Source: Acanthaster planci
Lineage: Eukaryota; Echinodermata; Asteroidea; Valvatida; Acanthasteridae
Assembly: GCF_001949145.1 (NCBI RefSeq)
Contig: NW_019091493.1
Location: 291,801-355,800 of the forward strand
Length of the DNA stretch: 64,000 bases
Direction: 5' to 3'
Shown here piece after piece: positions 20,041 through 34,300 of this stretch. The stretch's first letter is position 1. Each line of letters opens with the position of its first letter. The translations under genes and the position numbers were made by a program. Under the pieces are notes generated by a model. That model was not told the origin of the DNA. It did not search any database and saw only the letters and a program-made list of their open reading frames with translations.

Positions 20041-21540
20041 CGAGTTAATTTATTTTGCCTTCCATTTTTAAGCGCCTTGAAACCTTAATGCGAAATTTAA
20101 CCGAAATTGCACATACGAGTATTCAGTGAGTTATGTGCCGTGTGATTTTTATTATGACTTTATATTTTCATTGTATTATAGAGCATTGTGATGTTGCACC
20201 ATAATTTGGATTGGCCGATGTAGAGAAGTGCTTGAAGGAAAAATGGACACGTGTATTTTTACCTTGAGTGTAACAGAATCACCAGTCTTGTGGATTACGG
20301 TGAAACCATCACGCTATGTCACTAATTTGAAGGTCCACATACTTTGCAGGCATGCAGCTTTTCGTCGGATCGGCCGATTTCCTCATTTTTCATTTCACAC
20401 TGAGGCCATTGAAAATTGAAAGACACTAAAAAGTCTTGTAAAGATTGGAATTCCCTCATGATTTGTTGAAGTCTAAGTCGCGTGCCTGACTTTGAAGCTG
20501 CCCTAATGAAAGCTGACATTTTGAATTCATCATTTACATGTTTGTTGATCATAAATAAGGTGGAAGAATTCAAATCAACAGAATGCATTCATGCATCGTA
20601 CAAGTACAACCGATACAAACAAAATTCAGCACATATGCAGGGTACACACATAGAGGCATATAACATGTACTGATTGTGTTTGTTGGTTTTTGGTGGATCG
20701 GCTTGGATGAGGCACTGTTTCAGAATACAGCTGCATTGGACAAACAGCTGTATTAAAGCTGTGTTACATTTCAAGGTTTGGATAGCTTTGTGCACAAACA
20801 TGAACAGACGTACCCAGTTAAATTACTTCACTTTTGCACATAGTGAGTTAGGCTAAAACAGAGAACCTGGCCCTGTTTTCACTTAGCTGCAGTGTGCTGT
20901 ATTTTAAGAGCAGAAATATGCTTAGTACATTTACATACTTAGCAAAATTTATCTGGGAGCCAATCACAAGCAGTATGTATGTTACGTGTACATGTATATG
21001 CATTCCGAGTTGGTAATTTAGCTGTTTCTGTCAGGCTCTGCTTTCTGTACGGTATTCATCTTCTCTGTGCTTAAGCAGTCCATGCAATTTACCCTTGAAT
21101 AAAGTCTAGCCCTTAACTTTTTGTTTTAGCTTTGTTTAGCTATTTTTGAATAAAATATAAGCAGAAAATGTCTGAATTGATTCCATATGAGTGGAGTTAC
21201 TTGTAAGTTTGTGCCAACACTGAAAAGCCTTAAACACAGCAGGTATGCTGACTACTTCAAGGAAATTTTGTTTGTTTGTGGGGGGGGCCAAGAATTTTAT
21301 TGTTCAAATCATCATCTCTAAATGAACCTTGAAATGCATGCATCAATTGTTGAGTCATCCCAGCCCCACCCACAATACGCTAACTGCATGTGGGCAAAGA
21401 TCTCTTGATCCATATTACGTTTTACTTTTTCTATGATTGTCACTACCAGCGTGAATTAAAACAGACCTAGCAAAACAAAAAAAAAGTAGCTTTTAATCGA
21501 GGCAAGCTATCCACCTGTTGCGCGCTTGTAGCGCTAAAGA
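20041..21540. other. Intergenic region between SLF1 and the RIMBP gene
   Basis: No coding exon, RNA gene or clear mobile element is seen. Short open frames here lack splice or family support. Confidence 0.6.
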
Positions 21541-21785
21541 TATGCAAAGTGTGCAGTAGATGGCTCAGCATTCGATCAGTGTGTCAAAGGTTATGTGACG
21601 TCACCAAGCTGCTGAATGGTGGCAAAATTGCTTGTTGTGGCCGGCAGTATCGCGTAGACCATGTTTGTGCATATGTAGTGTAGTGCCTTGTTGACTTCTA
21701 CTGCATGCAGCAGAATTCAATCTTGTTCAGCGTTTTCATAATCATCAGTGCTGCAGAGCTACAACGATTAGCTGCAGAGGACTTG
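21541..21785 (+). promoter_or_regulatory. Candidate RIMBP promoter and noncoding first exon with a CRE
   Basis: A perfect palindromic cAMP-response element TGACGTCA lies at 21596-21603. Downstream, the sequence ends at 21785 with a consensus donor, gaggacttg|gtaagt. A noncoding first exon would then splice to the acceptor tgttatctttttcag ending at 23672, ahead of the coding start at 24100. The transcription start is not located. The CRE is compatible with a neuronal gene, but the assignment rests on position and motifs. Confidence 0.45.
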
Positions 21786-21916
21786 GTAAGTTAAAATCGT
21801 GCACGCACAAGGCCTAACGTTAATTGGAAGTTGTTGCCCAGCACTGGCAGCAGCAGATGGAACTTCGAAGGTTTCATTCATAAGTGCAAGGCATGTGTAT
21901 ACGTGATCAGGCTGTA

Positions 21917-21948
21917 CCATAGAGTTGGATATATATCCAACTCTATGG
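21917..21948. repeat. Perfect 32-bp palindrome
   Basis: The sequence ccatagagttggatat is followed directly by its exact reverse complement, giving 16-bp arms and no loop. It lies in the inferred RIMBP 5'UTR intron. DNA cruciform or RNA hairpin formation is possible. Confidence 0.9.
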
Positions 21949-23672
21949 GCTGTACATTAAATATTATATCATTGTAATATGTATTATACCTAAGCATGGA
22001 GCCTATGGGTATGTGTGTATACCCACATGTACATGCACCACGTGTACACAGATGTTAATGCCTAGCTACAGCCCATTGGCCCAATGACATATGTCAGGCC
22101 CACATCAAAATGATCAAATTGGTTCCTACATCATGTACATGTACACATACATGACATAATGTGGGCTTAGAAAGCAGGCATTTTCAAGGATTGTTTTAGA
22201 CAATGATAAACATGATAAAAGGAGAATTGGGCCACCAAGACTCGAGAATGAAATATGTGATACCTGCATATTTTTTGTTTGTTGTACAATTTAGACACGT
22301 CATGTATGCCTGCGTGACATGTTCAGACTATGCCCACTCTGGGGGCAGCCTATGCCAACAAATGTAAGTTTAGTAGTGTCAAAGTTGTCGCTGCATTTAG
22401 GATTGAGGTAAAAAAGATCTTGAAGTTAATTCCTGCCGGATTAATAAGTGAATGCAGTGCAATTGGTCAGGACCACTCTTGTTCTCTCGGCAAAGGACAT
22501 CTAAGGAGAAGACTGGAGATTGAGTAAATTACAGGTCAAAAGGCACAAAATTAGGATATCATTTTGTTCCTTTAAAAGTAATTATACCAATTTCCATTCT
22601 TTACATCTTTATTTATAAACACAGTGCTTTAAAGGTACAGTATATTTTCTAAATTGTAAGCCATCATGAGGGCGAAGGAAAAAGAGGACTTTAAATACAG
22701 GGGTGTATCCAGGAAGCATTGGTCTCATTCAACATGATTTTTGGGGAGAAAAACTAAAATTTCAGAAGCTTTACATGCCGTCCCAACATCCGTGCTTTTA
22801 TTTCATGCTGTTGTTTTCTTGGGGTGTTGGTGCCAATATTAGATAAATATGCCAATTATTTTCTGACCTACATGTATGAAGTATTCTTTGTTAAAAAAAA
22901 AATATTGTGGGGGGAGGTAAGTTGCTCCCCCGCTGGATATGCTATTAGTAAAAAAATAGCAAGGACAGGATAATTCAGGAAGGTGAGATTAAAAAAAATA
23001 CCACCATAAAAGAATATTGGGTAACCTACCCTATCATCTGTGTGGTGTGCGTTGCCATGTACATGTACATGTAATCAAAGTTAACAATGGCCGTGGGCCC
23101 CATGTCTGAATTCTGCAGCTAGAAATAATATTCTGTCAGGCAATAGAAAGCTGGCAAGGGGAGGGTAAACTGTTTTGTTCAGAAACCTAAGTGACATTTT
23201 AAAGATTCTGTGCTGAGACAGTGCACGGGTGCATGCTGACCAATCAGCTGTCTCGTTAGTATATATGTGTATATAATAAATATTAACTTTGAGGTCCATC
23301 AAAATTCAGACTGGAGGTTTCATATTATATTATTTCATGTACATGTATGTATCTATGAAAGTACTTTGTATGTTGACTGTATATGCGTATGGGGACAGTA
23401 ATGCTCAGTCTGAGTTGCTGTTCTTTTCCTTTATTTCACCTTTTTTGTGAGTAATTTGTGCACAATTGATGAGTTTAATAGTGTGCCGTTTGAATTTATT
23501 TGATTCAAAATGGTTCCTACATGTAGCTAGGGGCTAGTGCTGATACATGAACCCTTAACATAAACATACACGAGTTGCCCTGTACTTTGTTTAATTTGCA
23601 GATGTGTCATTTCAAAGGATTGTTATTCATTAAAAAGATGCTAATTAGTTTGCCATCTGTTATCTTTTTCAG

Positions 23673-24099
23673 GTTCGAGCAGCCGCGTAGAATCCACAAG
23701 GCATGATATGCATGCCAATTACAGTATTCAGCAATTGCATCACTGAAGATGAAAATTATTTCTCCAGTTTGATCGTCTAGACTGTAATCTGATAAGTATT
23801 TTCAAACATACTTTTGGAGGTTTTGCCCAGATTTTGAGTGTCGTATGGAAGACAGCACATGTTTAATAGCGTTTCCATGGAAGCATCTTCAGTTTATAGC
23901 ACTGGTATTTTTGTCTGATTCAGCATTGTTAAAGAAAGAATCTCTCGCTGTCAAAGATGCATGTAAACTATAACACACAGAAATGTTGAACTGTGCTGTT
24001 GACAGATTTTCTTCACGTAATACATTATGCACCGTTCATAACTGGACCCAGATGTTTTTATGACATACATGCAGTGTTTACGCGCATTGATATCCAGTC
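23673..24099 (+). promoter_or_regulatory. RIMBP 5'UTR with upstream ORF
   Basis: The leader lies between the acceptor at 23672 and the start codon at 24100. An upstream ATG at 23703 opens a 25-codon frame closed by TAG at 23778-23780. An in-frame TGA at 24088-24090, 12 nt before the main ATG, fixes 24100 as the first possible start in this frame. Repression by the upstream ORF is possible but unproven. Confidence 0.5.
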
Positions 24100-25392
24100 A
24101 TGTCTTCCGGCGATGGCCCTGTGATGGGGAAGCCCCCAATAGGAACACCAGGCAGCCGTAACAAAACTCCGTCCACCACACCTCGCTCTTCGGGGTCCAC
24201 TCCTAGGCAAACTTCGGCATCTGCTGGTCGAACAAGTAATGGCCGGCCGGCTGTTCCTGGCCAGGTGACAAAATCGGCGCGGCCAAACTCAGTCACCAAA
24301 GACACAGAGGCAACTCTGCGGAGAAAAATTGAGAGATTGAAATCTGAGCTTGACTCTAGGACATCTAAGCCGACATCTAAGCCAGGGCATCTAAAGAGTG
24401 CCGGTGACACCAAATCTGTATCTGCCAATCGTGCCTCATCCACAGCCCTCGTCAGATCTACTCGTAACTCCAAGAACTCCCTCTCAAAAAGTCTCAGCTT
24501 TGAGGGTCCAGCCTCAGGAAGCAAAGACTCTACCAAAGTTCAGACTCCTCCAAACAGTCAGCCGAAGGCTAGCACTGCCAGGAGGTCCGGGGGTGGATTG
24601 CCTGAAGCCAGACTAGCTAAAACGCTACCAGGGAGTATTACAGACAGCATTGGGGATGGCAAAGGTGGAAAGCCAGCCCCCGCTCCAGTTCCGCGAGGCC
24701 TCCCTCGAAGCAACTCCAAGCCAGACCTCAAGAAGGGTACAAGTTCAATCTCGGATCCTCCGAAGAGCAGCAGTTCTGTGTCTGAACTACCAGACAGCCC
24801 CGCATCATCGCAGGGCACCAGTCTGAAGAGGACTAACACCTACTTGGTCAAGAAAGGGCAGCCAAGTGCATCGACAAGGGTCCCAGTGATCCATGCCTTG
24901 CCAAAGGCTGAAAACGCAAAGACAGCTGTGGTGGAAAACACCTCACCATGGCTCAGGAGAAATGAAGGGGATACCGTATGTACCTCGGAGGATCCCAAAG
25001 GAGAGCCACCACCTTGTCTCAATAAGGGAAGCAATGACAGGAGAATTCCCAAAGCAGCTGCATCAATATCAGAGTCGTCTTCAGTCAGTGATGGAATTGA
25101 GGTTTATGGAAAAATGAATCCAGATTATGAACACCGAGAAAAAACCGTTTCTAATGACAAGGTTGATGTCACGGATCAACCAGAGGATTTATCATCGATA
25201 GGAGAGGGCCCTGCACCAGAAATTAAGGAGGGTTCAGATATTCTCCAAACCGAGGCACATATAAAAAGGGAAACGGGTTTCAATGTAGAGGCTGGACGAA
25301 CTCTTCAGGAGGAGGAAGAGCCACTTCAGCACGCAGAGAGGAAGGAAGAGGACAATTTCATGGCTGAGCTAAAAAAGTCACCAAATTCTCAG
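24100..25392 (+). CDS. RIMBP: RIMBP coding exon 1 (disordered N-terminus, 431 codons)
   Basis: It encodes MSSGDGPVMGKPPIGTPGSR onward, a Ser/Thr/Pro-rich low-complexity region. A predicted helix LRRKIERLKSELDS lies at about residues 72-85, there is a duplicated TSKP motif, and the end is Glu-rich. The donor is tctcag|gtaagc, phase 0. The start is fixed by an upstream in-frame stop. Confidence 0.9.
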
Positions 25393-28300
25393 GTAAGCTG
25401 GATTCAATTTCACGAGCACTATGTACCTTAATAACGATTGTCGAACTTGCACATGTACGTGTACCGTACACGATATGAATGCCTGGAGGCCTACTCAAAA
25501 ATTTTCATTTCATTTAACATCTATAAATTTGACTGGTAGCCCGTGGTAGGGAATTGCTGTAACAGTTCTGAGCGTACATGTACATGTAGATGCCGTTTTA
25601 CATAATTTGTATGCCTTTTTGAATGTAATTTATTGCGAAGCTTCTTCAGAGCAGATTGAAAATGAAAAGAAATAAATTTTAAACTGTGGTAGGCACTGTA
25701 CATGTACATGAGTACACCATGTGCATGGTTTTCAGAAAAGGAGTTCACATAGCACGACGTACGTCATTTGCATATATCATGCTCAGGATGCATAAAATAC
25801 TTACTGCGCCCTTCATGACTTCACATGCACATGTAGAAGCTCAGTGCAACCCGCAACTTAAAATTTATGCTAAAAATTTTTTTATTTGTGATGACGTGCA
25901 TCGTTCTANCATGTATGTGACCTCCTTTTCTGACTACTTATGTTTGCACGCTTGTGTACATTGTAGCATACATAGAGCACATGTGTACATGTACATGTAC
26001 ACATGTGCGTACACTGTTCTATACATTGTATATCGCATAGGCATGCAACTTTTCCTATGATCAGCTGATTTCCTTGTTTTCACTTCACACCCATGCAATG
26101 GAAAATCTAAAAAACACTGTACAAAGTTTTATAAAGATTGGTCCTTTTGTTTTGTCAAAGTCCAAGTTGAGCTAGTGTGTATTTTTTTACTTTGATGATA
26201 CCGCACCGGTACATGTTACTGTTACATTGCTCTAGGTTTTTAAAAAGAATAAAATCATGGCTTCTGTCACCTGCGTCCAAACTAAATTATTCATACATAT
26301 ACAGCTTCAGATTTTTCTGAAAGTGTTCCTTTTTGTGGGGTTGCACCCCCACAACAGGTGCAAAATGTGTGAAATATGCCGGGCCCATGGGTCCATGGCC
26401 AAGCTGCTCTTTAAAATTGGCGAAACAGACAGACAGCAGAATGAATAATGGATGAATTGGTGAAAGTTGGAAGCTTTGAAAGCCAGCAACGATGAGATGT
26501 GCAGTTATGACTGAGCTTTTTGTGCGTTGTGCTCACAATCCTGCTGATTGCAGAATCCAACAGTTGGCAAAGAAGGTTTTGAATTTTATAAATGTGAACA
26601 GATAAAAAAGAAAGTATAGTAGTTCTTCTTTGCTTTTAAGCAGGTTCATTGAACACGTACATGGAATTAACTTTGCACCTTGGTTATGTACTTGTACATG
26701 TACATGAAGCTATCTATACATGTACATATACATGTACACATATAAGTCGTAACATCATGTTTAGTTTACACATTTTGTCACCCGCTCTGCAAGAATGAGT
26801 CAGATGTCGCCAGAGCCACTTTCAAGTTAAAGGCCTGTGAAAGAATCTTGTGCAGTGTTTAAGCAGGGACACATCAAAACAAATGAAATTGGGCTCCACA
26901 ATCTACATGTAATATAAAGTAAAACTCAAAAGTGGCTCCGGTGACTTGAGACTCATTTGAGACTCAGAGCGGGTCACATTTGTGTTGCACAAGTGGAGTT
27001 TAATTGGCAGTTTATTTCAAAGTGACATGTACATGTATGTGTGAACATTTGTGTAATTAACAATTGTCTGATTTACATGCAACTGCAGCCTCCTTTGTGA
27101 ATCAAAAAGCTATTGGTGATCTACCAGAACATGGCACTTTGTATATACGGTATCCATTAGGGGAAATAAAATGTATGTACATGTACCTGTGCATTTGTAC
27201 ATAATGTACATGTATATTACAGTAGCTCTTTTCCGGCCAAACATACTGGTGATGATAAACTATAGCCACGTCGTGTGCTATCATGTCAGTGTTTTAGAAA
27301 CGTATATGTATGCACCGCATGTACTGTATGCATGTGCGTGTAAAGTAAGTCTTTCATTATAGTTTGAACATGTACTCATGTCTCAAAATGCATCACTAGG
27401 ACAAACCAGAAAGTGTACACTGGGGGTACATGTACATGTATTATACACATAGATTTCATTTATCTCTTGATTCTTACAATTTTTTTAATTGTGTTTTTCT
27501 TGTGCAGACTACAACTTGTCCATGTACGTATTGTACTGTACATGGATACATGTGTAGTACCCCTATACATGTGACATGTATGTATGTGTAGCGTGTACAT
27601 GTACGTGTACATACACTGTACATTACATGTAGACAAGAAGGGCTAATTGCTCCTTTCCACCCCTTGGGACCTTGTGTCCCCTTTTTGCCCCTCTCCCCTC
27701 TGAGAAGAGCCTGCCTACCCCAGTGACTGTGAAGGACATTTTGCTCATCTTCAGTCATCAACCCTACTTCAAAAATAGGCCTGTCAAGTGTTTATAACCA
27801 GATTGACCATGACAGTGTGGATTCCACAAGCCAGTGGGAGGCATCAAGCATTGGGGGGGATACTAAGTTAAAGAACAGATTGCCTAGAGATGCTCAGAGA
27901 AGGATTCAGCAGATGCTTTAATTTAGTGGTAGTTTGTGTCCGAATTACTTGGCTGTGACCTGAAATTACGCAGGAGTCAATGGTAGTGGCCGACGCCAGT
28001 TCCCATATTGTCATGTGTAATTTCAAGCCATAGCCAAATACTTCGATCGCGGCCTACCGAGTAAATGTAACTTACAAAATTACAGTTGGTATCCACTGGT
28101 AGTGACCATCAACCATGACACGGTCATTATTTGAACAGGCATGTTACCCATGCAGTCAGATTGACCGTGACACCCTCTCTGCAGTTGGCCAGGGAGAACC
28201 TGTGCATCAAGCTGTGCTGAGGGGTTGGAAGAGACAGATTTGCCCCAAGAGGCCTATTGATGAGGAGGGGCTATTGATGAGGGATATAAGAGATCATAAC

Positions 28301-31300
28301 TGAGATCTATAGTTATGGAATAAGAGGTGGGCTACAAGGGCATAATTTGGAATCCGTAGGAAGTGACTACTGTCAACTGTCATTTTGGTTGTCTTCATTC
28401 ACTGTCCGGAGCAGGTGTTCTCATCAAAAGGAATTGCAAACTTACTACTGGGACATGTACACGTATTTCTCACAAATTTTTGGAACTTTTCTTTCTAATT
28501 AACTGTTCTTTTGCTGTAACTGTCAAAAACAGTCAAAAATTCGTTCCACTTCCTCTGTACAGTACATACATGTAGACATATCACTTGATCGATTTTGACT
28601 GATAGGACAACTGTGTTGAGAATGCATCTTTGCATAGTTAATCCTAACAGCCCTGAATCCTCCAATTTTAATATGATTTTGCACACACCCTAGGGAGTTA
28701 GGGTTAACTAGTTGATCTGTGTTAAAAATTGTGCACATGCATGTACCATTGCACATACTGTACATGAACGCCTCTACATTTACATGTGCACTCGTAAGTT
28801 TCTAAAAATTTTACATGTTTTGGTTTTTGAAATAATTTCGAGTAAAACGGACTTGTGCAGTATAGTGAATAATCTAATGGTTTGTCAATCTGAAGTGCTG
28901 TCAAACAAATAGGCTTGGAGAATAAATTCTTCCAAGGTTAAACAGCCACACTCATCGTGTCTGGATGACAAAAGCCAGGGTTCATCAGTTTGCACCCCTG
29001 TGCAGGTGTCTGGTAGAGATCTGTTTACCGGCAGTCAAAGGCTAAGCACTTTTTGGGATTGTTTGGCGTTCTTTTTGTTTGTACTGCTCTCTTCAAGAAG
29101 CCCATAATCACAAAGCCTTGAGTGCCTACAGTAGCGTTTGTGGCTGTGAAGGTTTTTATTTTGCCCTGTTGGCTCTTATGCATATTCTCTGCAGTGCCCT
29201 TCTAAATTTAACAGAATCCAATATACCCGTACAGGCTGTAATAGCCAGGTGTGTTACGTGTACCTGCAAAATTCTCATGGAATCCAACAGAACATAACCA
29301 TTAACCAGTGCAATTTACGTGTACCACTAACAAGGGATTTGTTCCTGAGAATTTGCCCAGTTTTGGTGATGTCATATTTTTCAGTGTGGTTAAAATCATT
29401 GGAAGAGGCTTCCTTTAGTGCAGGATTTGCTGCCCCTGGTCCATCTGGGAGTACTGATCTGTATTGTCCTGTCATGTCTATTGTTTTGGCCAAATAAATA
29501 AATAATAATAATAATAGTTTACAAATGTATGTACATGTACTTTACCTTATGCTGGTATAGTGAATGTGCATTGTATGAGCAACATCTGCATTACGTGTAG
29601 AGGTGTGGAAATAGTGCATGTACATGTACCGACATTGTAAATGAGCAGTCCAGACTGTGCCTATCATTGTACATGTAGCTTTGTATGTAGTTGAACTCAA
29701 CATATTACCAGTATACAGTGCCTCAAGTTTGATGGTTGGAGACAATTTAAGAATTGATAAGAAATTTCAATTTCTGCAGCGGGACAGTCTAATCATTCTA
29801 CGAGTCATGTAGAACTATGTAAATGTCGCGCCTCAAACCAGTTTACCAAATGTGATTAATATTGTGCTTTCAGCACGACCCACCTGTATTTGAATAGAGA
29901 TCCTTCTGTGGTTGAAAAATGAAACCTCTGGCAGGAAACCAAGCCATATCAAATTCCCTAGAACTAACAGTTTATCATTATGTTGGCAGATCCCTACATG
30001 TAGGTGTAAAATTGGAAGTATGTGCAGATATTAGATTGGATGTGGCAGAGTACGGTAGGTTGTGTGGTTTGGGATGGCCTCTGTCTGCCCCCTGAAGTTG
30101 GATGTAAAGTTGACATAAAATGATGAATGGGGTATTGCCGGACGAAGCGGTTAGCAAAATCTTGCACTGACTGTAAATGGTGAAACATGCATGTTTATAA
30201 ATTAGTTTAAAAATTCATTAAAAAAATTACATAAGCAGATTTTTTGACTCAAAATTTAACCATTTAATTTGCTTTTAAAAGTACACGCGTAAATACATGT
30301 ACATGTAGGCATTATTTCTCATCTGTTTCACAGATCAGTTCACATTGACAGTTTTATCACCGCGCTCCTTTGGAGTCCCCAAGGCTATTTGGCATGTTTG
30401 AAGTTGTCAAGTGGCCCTGAAAACATCCTATGAAAATTGATAGTGCAGGGTTACTAAGTCAACAAAACATTGGAAGGACTCTTGACATTTCATTTATAGC
30501 AACTTGCCACAAAATAACAAACATTCCCACCGGCAGGTTGCCCTCAGTCATGCCTGCATTCTAAAACTTCTCCACAAGTTTTCCTCTCCCATGGGCTACT
30601 TTTGTACACCATCAGTACAAGTAGGTACATGTATGGCACCCCCCCTCCTGCTGTATGTGCGTACTATGTACATGTACATTGTATATGTACATGTAACGTA
30701 CCAACATGTTGGTTGCAGAACCTGTTTTTGTGTTTGCATAATAAAATACACAAGTACATGTAGACCTATACATGTGTACACATGTGCACGTACAGTGCAT
30801 ATCTTTACACCATGCACATGGACAAACATACATGTAAATTTGAGGGTCAGCTCGTAAGTCCGACACCTCATAATTCCGACGCCTCATAGGTCTGACGCAT
30901 CATAAGTCCGACAAATGCGTTTAAAAGTTTTAACGTTTTTTCGTCCCATGGCATACCGGTAGATGGAACGCCTAAAAAAGTTTGATGCCTCGAAAGTCCG
31001 ACGTTTGATTTGACGGTTGTTACGAGCATGGTGAGACAGCGCTGGGAACAAGACTGGTTCCCGGTGCAAGTATGGTGTAATATTTGTGACACACACAAAC
31101 CTTTTTAAGATCTCAAAAGTATTAGTCGCAAAGAATGCTTTTTATATTTAGCGAAGTAGCATACATTATTCTTACACGTTGTGGTATTTTGGATTAAAAA
31201 ATACTGGACCGGTGTACGAACTGTGCAGGTAGTCCACTTGATTTAGTTTTCCTAACAGGGTCAGTACCATGGGCAGGAGTTGGGAACAAAGTTGAATTTC

Positions 31301-34300
31301 TCTCGTGGGCGACGCGTCGCGCGGGCCTGTACTCCTCCATGTTTCACAGTCAATCGCACTGACGCCTCTATGAAGTCCGACAACTCGTTCTTCTGACGTT
31401 GGATTTATAAGGGGTCGGACCTTTGAGGCATTGGAACTATGAGGCTGAAAATAAAAATTGCCCATAAATCCGACGCCTCATTATTCCGACGCCTCATTAG
31501 TCCAAAAATTCTGACTTTTGAGGTGTCAGACTCATGAGGCGTCAGACTTACGATACACACCCTAAATATGCACTTAGTGCAGAGTATGTGTTGCACTATT
31601 TTTACATACAAGTTTACCACCACTTTTTTCTTAACTTGTAATATTTTTCCAAGCAATGAGTTGGGTCTTGTTCTTTCATTTTTTGTTTGTCTGGATGGTG
31701 TTCTCATTGAAATAAAAAATTAAAAAACTGTTCCAAAACATAAAATGCACGTTTTTGGCAGAAAAATATCGCATATAAAAAAGTATACACAAAATAAAAA
31801 ATGGTCCTTAAAAAATTTTTTGTTTGAGTGGCGTACATTTGTTCAGAGTTCAAATAAAACCATGCTGTATTTCTTATTAAAAAAGTACACAGTTCAAACT
31901 TTTGACATTAGTGGGATAAATATAGCCAGGCCCTAATTCTGTGCAACTGGCTGTTGCTTGGATGAGTCATACGGCAGTTTCCTGTCTTATTTACTCCTCC
32001 AAGCGCGTGCAGCCAGGCATGCCGACCTATTCCTGCTCCAGTTCGCAGGAGGATTATGAGAAGCCTGGGCAAGACCCGGAACAAAACGGGCTTGCATAAA
32101 AATGCTGTCCAAAATAAGGGCATGTTGTAAAGTATGCTGTGGGCCGATGCGTACAATGTGCGTGTACACGGTACCGGTGTACATGTACAGTGTATATACA
32201 TCGTGTACACTCAGTAAGGTACCGGTGCTTTTTCTTCTTTCGTATGTAGCAACAGATTCACAGAATCCGTGTATAGCCACGGGAGAAGATAGAGTGGCAC
32301 AAAGTTAATTTAAGTTCCTATCCCTGGATCTGATAATCTCAGGAACCTAATCCCCCAAATTAGCTGATTGAAATTGTTGAGACTATTGTATCAGGAAGCC
32401 TGTTCCAAACTCTACAAGTTCTGGGTGCAAAGAAATTTCTGTGCGCTTCAGTTCTGCTGTGTGGCAAATCAAGTTGAGAATTATTTCCAGTGGCTGTTCT
32501 ATACGTGGTCTTGTAGAAACATGCTTGACAATAGACTTGAGAATAGCAGATGTATCCGTAAATATTTGTTTCATCATGATCAATCTGGCAGCTTCTCGAC
32601 GCTGTTTTAGTGTATCCCACCCAAGGTTTGTGATCATGTCGGTCACACTAGCCTGACCCTACTAAAGTTGTTAATAAAGCGTGCTGCACATTGTTGGACC
32701 ATCTCAAACTTACTGATGTACCAGTTTTTAGCCTCGAAGGGATCACATGCCGGTTCTACTGAAGCGTGGTCCAGGTGTGGACGAACGAGTGCTACATGTA
32801 AATAAGCAGTTGTTTTTGCCATTTTCAAGCACAGCTTTAAGTTCCTACGCAACATACCTAGGACCTGGTTCGCCTTCTTGACCATATAATCATAATGGGG
32901 ATCCCATTTAAATTTGTGAGAAAGAAAGACTCCCAGATACTGGTTATGATCCACCGTTGTTAGAGAATGATTATTCAGATTATAACTATTGCAAATCTTC
33001 TTCCTTTTGTTTCCCATCTGTATGATGTAACACTTCTTTATATTAAATTAAATTGCATTTGCCATGTAGCGGCCCATACTGAAAATTGTGCATGGTAGAT
33101 ATTGGTACCTGTACCTACATGGTGGTAGATATTGGTACCTGTACCTACATGGTGGTAGATATTGGTACCTGTACCTACATGGTGGTAGATATTGGTACCT
33201 GTACCTACATGGTGGTAGATATTGGTACCTGTACCTACATGGTGGTAGATATTGGTACATGTACCTACATGGTGGTACATGTGTGATTATAGTGGATTTC
33301 CCTCAGTAGAGTAATTCCTAGCCTGCATGTGTACATGTATTTATTATGTAGTGGTGTACACATGTACACACCATTCATCATCCATATAGTATAGTGGACA
33401 TACATGTATCCCTGATTTGGCTAGACTGGACAATGAATCGGAACAGCATTAGAAATATCCTGGTACAGGATTACAGGTGTTGCATTCAGTATGCATGCAT
33501 TGTGCTGGAATTCATTGTTGACATTGATAGGGTTTCCCCACACATGGTGTGGAGGTTGTTTTCGGTGTCCATGGTTACCACTCATTGTGCCCTGTCCCCG
33601 TGCTGACACCCACAATAACCAGTCACTTTACACTCCACTGTAGAAGGTTTACATGTAGGTCAAGATGCCCCCTAGGGCAGTTTGTAGTTCATTGATCTTG
33701 GAAATCATGTCTTTAAACCAGTTCATGGTCTGGGAGCTTCCCCTAAATATTTAGTTTGAGTAGCAGTTGATTCCAGTGAATGTCCCCTATGGAGTACTTG
33801 TATTGTTTGGGTCTTTCATGGCCACTCAGGTGGAATGAAGTGGGTCGCTTTTTGAGTGCTAAATCAATATGAATGTATTTCTGTGCTGATTTGTGGAGTT
33901 TTCCCAGGCTACAATATTGGCGAGTTCGATCAAGGACCACAGTTAACCATAGCTCGACTAACTCTGATGGAATGCAGGCTAGTTGACTATGGTTGGACTA
34001 GTGTAGTCAACTACATGTACATGTATTCGCAACCAGCCTATAGAGGTTGGTTTTTAGTAACACAGTGCCAATTATAAGAAAAGTGCTGCAAAAACAGTAT
34101 GTCACTAGTAACGACCATTTTCACTTTTATTTTTGCTATTTTGCCTTTCCTGTGGTCGCCTTTTCTCCCCATTGGCCTAATGACCTGACAACGGTTGGCT
34201 AGGGTTGTTTGCACTTCAATTTCACTATACATGCGTTAGGTACATCCAGAACCAAACCTTGATCGAACTGGCCCTGGTATGAGATTCAGAAAACAGTTTT

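Noticed and set aside
24078-24536. 152-codon minus-strand frame opposite RIMBP coding exon 1
   Set aside because: It is a shadow of the Ser/Pro-rich coding strand, whose plus-strand reading has start, donor and family context.
33038-33309. Open frames on both strands across the 30-bp repeats, and the regular repeat as a possible CRISPR array
   Set aside because: The period is a multiple of three, so every frame stays open by construction. Units abut with no spacers, and the genome is an animal's.
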